Source: Cristatella mucedo (Eukaryota; Bryozoa; Phylactolaemata; Cristatellidae). Taken from it: DNA of 60,000 bases. Made by a program: the position numbers and the translations under genes. Below the pieces are notes generated by a model that had not been told where the DNA came from, did no database searches, and worked only from the letters and a program-made list of their open reading frames with translations. Of this stretch, positions 32,621 to 43,700 are shown one piece after another; positions within the stretch are counted from its first letter, which is position 1; the number at the start of each line of letters is the position of its first letter. The stretch spans positions 16,343,001-16,403,000 of the forward strand of contig WPIO01000001.1 of assembly GCA_009760855.2 (NCBI GenBank). Reading direction: 5' to 3'.

Positions 32621-32972
32621 ATGGTCAGACCGACGCGTCCACCTGAGCACCGGGGCCGCCGCGGAGAGGGCGCTTCGTCTGCCGCGCATCGGCCGGCGCC
32701 GGCGACGCCGTCGACTTCGAAACGGCGTCCGGCGACGCCATCGCCTTCTTCTGACGACAGCGCGTCAGCGCGCGGCTCATCTCCCGCGCCTCCGGCGTCA
32801 GCGCGGCGCCGCCTTGGGCCGTCGGCGCCGGCTCCGTCGGCGCGGCGGCGAGCCAGCGAGCCACAGCGCGATCCAGGGAGTGAGCCGCCGGCAAGGAAAC
32901 CGCCCGGACCCACTCCGACTAGGCGGAGCGGACAGCCAGCCGCCGCTGCACGGCCATATCGACCGCCTCCCG
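32621..32972 (+). CDS. CENPA: Candidate CENP-A exon 1 (N-terminal tail)
   Basis: ATG opens a 117-codon frame, Ser/Pro/Arg/Ala-rich ([20 protein letters not shown]), up to donor CCCG|GTTAGC. The donor is phase 1, as exon 2 requires. A second phase-1 donor (GGGA|GTGAGC, near 32879) would shorten the tail by about 31 residues. The composition suits a CenH3 tail, but these tails are not conserved, and GC richness alone produces long frames here, including on the - strand. Confidence 0.45.
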
Positions 32973-34070
32973 GTTAGCTTGCGTGCGGCTCGGCCGCGTC
33001 CGCGCCGTGCCGCCCGCCGGGTAGCGCGATATTTTTTGAGCCGTGCGAAAGAGATATGTGCAGTCATTGCGGCGTCGTTCGCGGCGCTGCGGCCGCCGTG
33101 AGCGAGGAGAAGCCGTCGTCACTGTTTCGTCGCTCGCTGTCGGCTTCCGATTGTTCAATGCTGCAGCGCGATCGCATTCTGTTCTGAGTAAGCGCGCCAC
33201 CGCCGCCCTGCTCAGCGGTTACGCGGCTGCCTCGCCGCTGAGACGTTCGCCCGTGCGCTTGACCCTGCACTCTCCCGTGCCCGGACCTGATTGCAGTGAG
33301 CTTGCTGGCCGGCTGTACGTACGTTACTGTCACGTTGGCACATTTCGCCCGGCGAGCCAAGAACGGGCCTTTGTGTTTTCGAACTTGGGCATTCTCTTCT
33401 GTCAATGTCTTAGCAGCAGGCAGCGACGCTGTGCGTGCCTTAGAAGACGAAGATGCAGCGACGCTGCAGCCATCCTCTTTTTATTTGTGGTAGCATTTGT
33501 TGCATCTCATTTTTCTCTCCGTCCGTCTGTGTAGAAATTGCCCCCCCCCCACGAAATTTAGTCCCAGCATCATCACAGGCTCATTTTCTCTTCGTCCGTC
33601 AGTATTGAAGTTGCCACCACGAAATGTAGGCCGTAGCATCATTACACACGAGTCATTGTCAGCTCCCAGCTCTTGCTGCTGCCCCTGTTACTTCCGTGCG
33701 TTTCCCTGCCCATGAAGACCGTCTGCCGCGAATGCATTCGTTCAATCGCAAGAGAGCCAGCTTAATGATCAGTGGCATGACAGTAGACGGGTGAAGTGGT
33801 CAGTGTCGTGAACTTCCTCTTCACCATGGGCCTAAGTGTAGATCCCACGAGTGTCAGTCGGACTTGTTTGTCTACGTATGTTAGGATTGTATGCACCCTG
33901 ACTGGTTGATCTCGTGTGGGTGTGCTCGATGTGTCTATAATCTGTGTACTCTCTCGTGTCACATGCTCTTATCAGGAAGCACTCGAATTAGTGATACAAT
34001 ACCAGTTTTTTCTCAGTATTAAGAGTTCTTGCCGTGCTACATCAGGCTGGTGAGTGTATGTTTGTGTGTG

Positions 34071-34114
<44 letters not shown>

Positions 34115-37100
34115 GCTTGTTGCTTCGGCAAGGAACTGTGTTAACAAGTTTCTAGAAGCTTCTTGAAGTATGCCCTGCAGCTGAATGTTGTCGTGCGGCC
34201 GACAGCCTTAGGCAACAGGTCCTAGTGATGGCTAAACTCAGCTTTTGCAGCAATTCGTTGCAGTTAGTATGGCAGTTCAGCATTGGATGGGGTGTAGCCC
34301 CGGGTCTTGGCCCAGGAGGTGAGGTGCTCATTCTTCGAGACCGAGGTCGTGGGTTGGAGTCCAGCAGTGAGCAATCCTTCATTGCCCACTGCCAGCTGTG
34401 GTGATAGCCGCCCAGGCTCTTCTGCTGCTATACAAATGAGGCTGCTAAATCAGCTACCCTTTAACTTTATGTAACCTGTTTGTAACTTTATGAACCTGTA
34501 TTCAACTTAACTCGCTGCGCCCATAGCAGAAAGTTCGACACGGTATTCAGTGTACCTGCGAGAACACAATCTGCCTGTCAGTGACTGGTAGAATTCTTTG
34601 AGGTGGCATTTGGTTCTATGTAACATGGTTATTGTCGATGGATTTCTCACTGCAACTGCCCTGCTTCGTTGACCTCAACTTGTGTAAGCCTGGTCGTCAA
34701 AATTCTCCTGTAAATAAACCGACTGCAGTAGTCCTACCTATTTCCTCACTAACGGTCGTACATCCTCAAAGGTAAGGGGGACAGGCCTAGAGTCGCCTTT
34801 ATCCCGTGTCCTATTGCAATCGTTCAGAAGCGTTTTTGGCATGTAGGAGCATCGAAGCCAATCTGTGGGTGGCTGCTGCTGCCACTGGCCAGGTGCTACC
34901 TTTATGAATCGTCGTGGTTGTCTGTTGGTGGTGCTGAGGTTCTCCAACCAAGCCAGCCGGGAACATGGCTGCCCTCTGCTTTTATCACGTGTTTAGTGCT
35001 CTATGGATGGGAGCTTGTTTTTCTCAATCGGTTGAGGGATAGCAGTGGGCTGCTGCAGTTTCGGCCGCTGAAGTTCCGGCATAGACGTTTTGGCCCTACG
35101 GGCAGTCGACCGTAGGCACCTTTGTTCTCGCTGCAGCCAGGAGACATATGTTCGGCTAGGGGTCGCGCAGAATCTGCCTTTTGCAGAGTGGCACAACAGT
35201 CGAATGGCAAGTATTCTCTTTGCCTGTTTTGTCTACACCTGGTAGGCAGACTGTGTGCTGTAAAAGAAAAGAGAAATTGCACCTCATTGTGTTTCGGCTA
35301 AGATTCTCGTCCTTCTGCCAGCATTTGTCGGCCGGCCTGGACCCTCTGCTGATCTTGCTCTGCCCCGCCTGCTCCTAGCAACTGGCCGAGCAGGCGCACA
35401 GCCCAACGAGCAATGGCTTCATCCCCTCGTGGGATTTTCCTCCTGCCCCCTTTTTTTTGGTCCATGCTTGCCTACCGTAGACCCCTTTCTCTATCCTTTG
35501 GCTGCGGGCAGTTGCCTGTGCCACGCGACATGCAAGCCAAGTGGCAACTTTAAAAAAAAGAATCTTAGCTGATTCAACAGCCTCATTTGTATAGCCCGCA
35601 GAAGAGCCTGGGTGGCTATCACCATCGCTTCCAATGGGCAATACAGAATCACCCAACTGAAGGATTCGAACCCACGACCTGGTGGTTGGGTCAAGATCAA
35701 AAGTCACTTGAACCAGCGACTCTTGTCACAGGCTACTGGAGCCGAGCACAGCGCAGGCACTTGGATGCTGTCGAAGTTTCCAACAGCTCCTTGGGTAGCA
35801 GAGTGTCTAGGGTCTGCAGGAATCGACCAGCTACTAGGTATAGGAGCATGACTCGGTGGAGCAGACACAATTCCATTTGAGCATTTCCTCTTTGGTTCTC
35901 CTACCTTTTGAGCGTGCTCCCCTTCAGTCTGGCCGCCACCGACAGAGCTCATTTGCCAGGTCTCCATACGTCATCTCACTTCCTTGCTCATACACCCACA
36001 CCCTGGCCACTGCTGCTGCTGCCTGCTTCTTTGCAGATGCACCGAATGCCAGTCGATTGCCTGAGCAGACCCTCGCCGCATGCCTATCAGCTTTCAGCGC
36101 ATCGGTGCTGCTGCCGCTAGTGCTGGCATCGCTGCAGCTGGCGAGTAGGAATTGGTCAGCGCTTCGATCAGGTCGTGATGCAGCAGCAGCGCAATGTTAG
36201 CACTTTGCTGCTCCATTGCCAAGCTCTGGCCAGTATCTGCTCAGCATTTACTGCTCTAGCCTCCTGTCTCGAGCACTCGTCGTGGAAGCCGCGTGCTGCT
36301 GCTGCTATGTAGAATTTCGTGTTGCTGCGACAATCGGTGCGCTTGTACAACTGCCACAGCCGGCGGCGCAAGCTCCTGCTCTGCTGTCCCTTAGTCAGCG
36401 CTGGTCTTTCCGCCGGCCCTGGGCACAGTGCTCGTTGGCTTAATGTCGTTTCGCATGCGATCAGGTGCAGGTCGAGCAGGACCAGTTCGCCGCTTCAAGC
36501 CGCAGACATCAAACGTCCTACGCGAAATACGACGCTATCAGCAATCCACGGACCTTCTTTTACGTCGTCTGCCTTTCATGCGCGTGGTGAGTGGCCGCAT
36601 GCGTGCCAAAGCTCGCCTGCTCCAGCCGCCGGGCTAGTCGTTAGTGGAGAGCTCGTGAGTTGGTCGGGGCTCGTCTGGGCACGACTGGCGTCATTGAGTC
36701 AGTCGCTTCGGCCTAGCTGCTGTCGTCAGCATTTGCTGCCGTGACTTTGACTTCCATCTTGCCTTCTCACCGTGACTAGAGGAGCTAGTGCTCGGCTGCT
36801 GTCTGACCAGCTGACCAACTCTGAAGTCAGCGCTCGGCCATTGGTTCCCAACACGCCTCTTGAAAAGCAGCTCTTGTTGAGCAGATCTGCAGCCTTGGCT
36901 GCAACCTGCATGTACCATTGCTACGGCGCCACCCTTTAACCGCCGATAGTTGCGTGCTTGACTCGCTCGGAGGACCAGTTTGTGTCCTTGCATGTGGGAG
37001 TGCGATTTACCTTGCCTTCAGTCACTGTGAGCATCTGCCACCAGCGATGAGCTGTTGGTGTTTGTCATGCTTTCTGGTAGCTGTTGCCACGTGAGCCCCA

Positions 37101-37147
37101 CCTGTAACTATCGAGGTCCCACCAGTCGGCGCAGTGTGTGTGTGTGC

Positions 37148-37179
<32 letters not shown>

Positions 37180-37205
37180 CTGTGTGCGTGCGTGTGTGTG
37201 TGCGC

Positions 37206-37243
<38 letters not shown>

Positions 37244-37342
37244 GTGTGTGTGCGCGTGTTTGTGTGTGGTGTGTGTGTGTCTGTGTACGTGCGTGCGTGT
37301 GTGTGTGTGCACGTGTGTGTGTGCGCGTGTGTTTGTGTGTGT

Positions 37343-37436
<94 letters not shown>

Positions 37437-37735
37437 ACAACTGCAAGTTGCTGCTGCAGGGGTGCTGCTTGTCTTTTCCACTTATCAGCTGACAAGAAAT
37501 TTGACCCCCCATCTAGTCGTGCCCGAAGCCTTGCCTCTCAGTGACAATGTCACTGTGATGTGACATTTCACAGCCATGAGCATTTTCTATGGCTAGTATT
37601 AGCCGTCTTTTACTATTTGGCATCGATAGAACTTAGCAGCTGGAGCTCGATGTGCAATGCCGTTCTGCAAATCAATGTAGATTCGATCATGCCTCCTTTG
37701 CAGCAATGTAAAGTGCCTAGAAATCGTAAAGCACC

Positions 37736-37772
<37 letters not shown>

Positions 37773-40700
37773 AGTTCTCCGAGGGCACTTTATTAAATGT
37801 ATTATTATTATTATTATTAGAAAGAGATCAAGTTATCTGAGGGAGTTATACAAATGTGTTAACATTATAATTATGTACGGTTGATGCCGGCGTAGACTTA
37901 AGGCCCGTTTATGTGTGTCTGTCTTGCTTCTGTCCTGCTTTCTGTCCTTTGGTCTTCCTTCTTGTTGGGGAGTTTATTATACAGTCGGCTTGCCTTCCTT
38001 CTGACCTCCTTTTAGCATTCCACTAGCTCCACCCCGAGAGTCGTCATGAAAAAATAGCTTTCGTTAGGGAAGTGGGAAGCACCTCCAGATGAATTTCATC
38101 CTTTCCAGAGAACCTTTATCACCTGCCACCTTGTGATCCGAGTCCTATATGAAGAGCTCATATTATGAAGAGCTCATAATATCCCATAAACAGGGACTGT
38201 CGTGGAACACATGATTAACCGATGATTTCGTCTGTCATATTGCTCGTTCGCTATACCTTTCAAAGTAATGAAGAATAAGTGCCCTTGATGGGGTTGTGTT
38301 TGGGTTGTTTGTTTGATCTTGCCTCCATCTTGGCCAAGAAGTAGAGCCATGCTCAGCTTCTCCGTCTGTGTTCAGTCTTCCACCAGTTCTTGCAAACTAT
38401 AGCCCAGTTTCCCTTCTTCCTTTTTTGTCAAAGATTCTTGAAAAAATTGTCGCTAAGCAGCTGGTTGCACATATTGAAAAGAATGAAATGCCAGAAACAT
38501 TTCAATCGGGGTTCAAGAGGCAGCACTCTACTGAGACTGCTCTCCTCCGTGTTAACAATGACATCCTATGCAACAACGATGATAGGAATGTCATTACCTT
38601 AGCTCTGCTAGATCTATCAGCTGCCTTCAACACCATTGATCACGATGTCCTACTTGAACGATTGAGAACAATGATCGGTCTGGCAGACGAGGCACTGGTG
38701 TGGTTTAAATCGTACGTGTCTGATCGTGTTCAATCCGTGTCGTGGTCAGGTCTCACCCACGAGAACGGTCACCTGTAGAGTCCATCAAGGGTCCATCTTC
38801 GATCCCTTGCTGTTCTCCATTTATACTCAACCTCTGGGAAAAGGGATTAAGGACCAAGAATAGAACGGTTTAAATGACAAATACAGCTGACTATCGTCAC
38901 GGCTGTATTTGTCATTTAAACCGTCAGAATCTGCTGCAGCAAATGATAAACTGAATGCTTGCCTTGCCGACATTCGATCCTGGATGTCGGAAAATTTCTT
39001 GACAAAACTGAGCTGCTGCTCGTAGGACACCCTAAGTGTGTCGCTGGATTAGAAGGCTTTGCTCTTCTAATAGGTGATGCTGTTGCGAGACCAACACCAC
39101 GTGCTCGAAATTTAGGTGCGTTTTCGGCAGCTGCCTAGATTTTAAAAGCTTCATTCAGAAGACTGCTCTACAGCTAGTTATCATGTCCGATCCCTAAGGA
39201 GCTGTCTTCCACAGTGGCTTGGAAAAAATTTAACTAGCTCCTTAGTTCTGTCTCGGCTTGATTATTGTAATTCCCTATTGGCTGGGCTACCAAATAAAGC
39301 AACCAGGCCACTTCAAATGGCTATAAATATAGCTACAAGGCTAGTTTTCAAGTCCCAGATATTTGAGCACGTGTCTCCTTTGCTAAAAGAGCTGGGATGG
39401 CTGCCGGTGGATCAACGGATATAGAGCAAAGTTCTTACGCTGACCCACAAGGCCAAGGCCACGGCTTGGCTCCTCCGTACCTAGCTGAACTGCTGCACCA
39501 GTTTCAGCCTCCTCCTGCCCTCAGGTCTTGTGTGGACAATAAATTTCCTGTTGCATTCCTCCTCTTCAAGACCTTTGGTGACAGAAGCTTTTGCTCTGTG
39601 GGTCCTAGACTGTGAAACTCGCTTCCACAATTCTTACGCAACGACAACTGCTCTCCTGCTGCCGACTATGGCACCATCCTTTCCAGCGTTCCTGAGCTGC
39701 TACTTCCATGCCACTCACTACTGCAGCTGCTCTCCTGACTCTGCTATGCTTCTCATTTTCTCTTTGTTGCGTGGGATTAAGTCTGTTGGCTACCAAATGC
39801 GTACTGAAAGCCGCTTAGGCTGTGAGTGGGCTATTCAATACTCTCCTAGCACCCACATAGTCTTTGTGGCTTTGTGGAGTTACAGATGGAGATACAGTAC
39901 ATTATCCTTTTACTGCATCCCCAGTCTTGGTTAAAGACAGTCGACTGAAGCAGTCGATCGAAGCAAGATGGAGCATGTAATGCTGCTTTAGCGCCGCCGA
40001 TCAGTGTGAAGACATTGTCTCTCTCGATACTTGTGGGGTTCTAGATAAACTGCTACACATGTTAATCCTTCCACTGTACATAGTAATAATAATAATACAC
40101 CTGATAAAGTGCCCCCAGATAACCCAATCTCTTTCTAGGCGCTTTACATTTGCTGCAAAGGAAACACGATCGAATGGTGAGTGGTATATCAATCATGCTT
40201 GATTGCTTGATAAACAACATGAATATTATGGTTAGGGGTGACATGCACAGGGTCAGCAGGCAAGTGTAGTTAGTGGCAGCATGCAACAGTGTCAGCATGC
40301 ATAAGCACATAAAGGACGAATCGCAGGGACTCACTAAATGCTGTTATAGGTGCGTTTTTAATTGCTTTTTATATGTGGTCAAGTCAGGGGGTGTCGTGAC
40401 AGAAGTCGGGAGTGAGTTCCAGGCTTTAGGAGCATACGAACTAAATGCACGGGTCTCCAAAGGATTTGAGATTTTTACGAGGTCAGTGGCTGAAGTTGTC
40501 AAGCAAGATTATATTGTGCAGGATTGTCTTCTTCGGCAGCTCCAGCTGAAGCCTAGCTCCATATGCAGATTCCATCCCGTGCAATTGAGCCGCTCGCTCA
40601 TGTCATGTTTGTAATAAAGATTCCAGATCACCAAGAATATTTCCTTGCCCAAAGAAAGCTCACAAGAAGAGGCGAGTTGAAGAGTTTGACCACAACAAAA

Positions 40701-43700
40701 ATTTGAAAATTTAAAGGCTAAAAAGATTAGAGACAGCAAAATAACTGCCACCAAGCATGGAAAAGGCACGAGAATATCCATGGTTGCCAACGATTCTAAT
40801 CTTCTTGCTAGTTCTTCCTCGAGCTAATGAAATGAATGTATGACAAAGGATGTCGAGTACATTCCTGGGAACCTGCATCCTGTTCGTGGCCTTAAATCTG
40901 AAAATGGGTAATTCTCTTAACTTCTCGGGTCCGTAGCAGTCCTCGATACAACCAATATATCAGACAAGAATGCAGCCCACTTACTGACTTCACTCTGGTA
41001 CAGAATCGCGCACTCACTTCGACGTGAAGAAGCAGTCGTTGTCGAACTTAATGACCACATCCACCCACGACTTCTTTAAGGCATTGCAGCTCCGAGAGAG
41101 TTTACTCGATGTGGACCCAGACCGTAGGTATGCTAATTCCGATTGCGTGTTATACCAATAGCTTGCTGGATCAATACGGGTTGCCGGCAACGTTGCCAAT
41201 CGTAGAGTAGCATTTACTAACGTCTATAATTCCTCTTTCGTTCGTGATGTGCATCGATGCTTGCTCCAGGCTTGGATTCGAAGTTGCTTTACGTGGCTTG
41301 AGCTCTTAGCCATTAAAAATTTTATGAGTAGCACTGTTTGCTTCCTCAGTCTCTTTATGTGTGCCGTATGATATGCATGCATGCCACATGATACAGGTTT
41401 TCATAGGTTTTTGTACGGGGGCATCAACGTTGAAAATATATATCTTTGCAGATACGCGAGATAACTTTAAGCGTTGGTCTGACCACTTGTCACTGGCAGG
41501 CTAATGCCGTGTCTGCCATTCAAGAGGTAAGCACCCTCTTTGGGGGCATATTACAATGCATTACAATCCATCCATCTGCTTGCAAGCAGAAGGCCTGGCT
41601 AGCGACCGGGCAGACCGCAAGGCCATTAGACATGTACAGATAGTAGGCCTCCCTTAGGCTGATTTTCATTGTGATCATAATTGTGCCATGCCCACAGTGA
41701 AGCTACATTTTCAATAGCTAACGTGCTACTGCTAAACCATTGCCAAACCAGCATTGCTTTTTATGATGCAATTGAACCTGTCATGTGCACCAGTCTGATC
41801 GTTGGACCGACCAAATATAACGGTCCCTCCTGCTGCTGCCGAAACTTGCTATGATGTTAGCCTCCTGCTGCCGTATTCTAGATTGCTCTGGCTGAGTGGC
41901 AAGCCAATGCAGCTTAGTCGGAAGATCAGTCACTGATCTTTGTTGGTCTTATCTCCTTGGGGATAGCAGGTCTTCCTCCATGCATTCATGAGTATGTACC
42001 CTATTAATGTCGGAGCCTTGCCTACCTAGTCCATTTGCTTTGCCACAGTGACAACACCGGTCCCAGGCTATTTTGGACTCCCCATAAAATTCGTATTCTG
42101 TGATTTCTTGAATTATCCTAGGTATTCTTTCTTGGTGTTTCTGTTTCGAGTGTGTATGTCCATCGTTCCAAATTGCTTTGCGTTGGCAGCAATATTTAAC
42201 CCGTGTCAACTTGGACTGGTCTTTTAATGAAGTAGGCATCACCGTATCGGTGGGCAGCTTAGTAGCAACCGATACCACGGTGGAGCCAACATTTTTATGC
42301 CGGGGGGGGGCAAGACCTGAAAGTAATTACGTAATCATAGCTTTCAATCGTAATGTTCATCCGACACGCACTCGGTGGTTGCTCATCGACTCTAAGTAGG
42401 ACATAATTTTGTCGTCGGCGACGGTTGTAGTCACATCCTTCTCGACATATAGTAAAACAAAATGACATCGTTGAGGTAATCCCCCCAAGGGAGCTATGCA
42501 CTCAGTTACTTCGAGAATCGTTAACTTCATGAATCCAAGCATAGCAAGGTTTTTAAAATAAGGTAGAGCTACAGAAATCCATGCACATCTTCCTACCAGG
42601 CTGTCCCTGCCCAGCTTCTGTCAGGGCTTGATATAGTGTTGGCCCATGCAGCTGCCCCCCCACCCCGATTTGGGTTGGGGGGGCAATTGCTCCCACTTAC
42701 CTACTCGCCCCACCACTGACTGCAGCATGACTGGCCGGAAGATCTGGTTACGGCTGGACCTCAAACATGCTATGAAGTGCTCAAGCAAATCTTGGGTTAA
42801 GAGCAAGGGAGTAATAGCTAAACAAACTAGTCGGCTGTTTGTGTCTATAGCAGTTAGATATACCTGGTGGCATTTCAGCCAAGCTGCTTTTGACATATTT
42901 GAATCTTTTGCTAGCATGTGCATGTTGGGAAGGCTCGTTTCTTGATCTCATTTCTTACTGATTCTTCTAGAGCTAGTTACTGTAAGACTTGAATGGACCT
43001 GGTTATATTGTTGTAGTCTGTTGTATCTTGTCTTCGTCCTAACGCTTTTATGCTCAGCCGCTCAAGACTATTTCATTCGATCGCGTTTCCTTTGCAGTAA
43101 ATGTAAAGTGCCTAGAAAGAGATTGAGTTCTCTGAGGGCACTTTATCAAGTGTATTATTATTATTATTATTATTATTATTACTTCACTCGGCCTGCAGAG
43201 CAAATGTCACCATTCAATCGTGTGAAAGAGGTGGGCGACATGTGTTGGTGGTAGAATGTAGTCAATTGCAGCTTAAGGACAAAGTCATCATTATTGGGAT
43301 GTAACCAATCAGTGGCTGCTGTGGACTTTCTGTTGGTGGCTAGCGAGCTGGACTATACACTCCAGAGAAGCAGGATGTTACCCCAGCCAGTGATGTCACA
43401 GTTGATGTTGGCTCGCTTTGATCTAGTGTAAATTATGAGTGATTACTTGACTTCTCCAGCTAAAGAATAGACAGAGACAGGAGTTGTCTGGCGTGATGGG
43501 CAGGTTGCATAAAGGTCATAAGATCAACTCAGTTTGTGTCACCCGACCAATGCTTGGGTGCAAATGGATCCCCAACGTCTTAATCGGTGATTCCGAACTG
43601 CAAACACGGACACGATCTCTGATCGGATTGAGAATAATTCGTTGGCAATCGATGCGGCACGTGTAGTACTATTTACGTACTTATGTCTAGCCTGATACCT

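Larger units (their letters stand above)
32973..36464 (+). other. CENP-A intron 1 (if exon 1 is right)
   Basis: This 3492-bp interval holds the rest of the CpG island (to about 33420), a C11 run near 33540, a GT array (34057-34112) and SINEs at 34296-34470 (+) and 35552-35712 (-). GCTGCTGC-rich DNA occurs around 36010-36310. No other exon is recognised. Confidence 0.5.
36587..41451 (+). other. CENP-A intron 2
   Basis: The 4865-bp intron contains the long GT array (37134-37436), a GA array inside an L2 tail (37700-37862), a large RT-bearing LINE fragment (38360-39720) and an L2 3' end in reverse (40081-40510). I see no further exon. Confidence 0.75.

Noticed and set aside
33043-33534. Arg-rich frame after the CpG island as a separate gene
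   Set aside because: No domain; frame explained by GC-rich sequence and lost as GC drops.
36443-36464. ATG at 36443 as the CENP-A start (MSFRMRS)
   Set aside because: Possible but not preferred: it gives a very short tail, and an acceptor-like TCAG at 36461-36464 fits an upstream exon. Kept as the alternative.
41014-41199. - strand frame near CENP-A exon 3
   Set aside because: Short, no domain, opposite strand within an intron.
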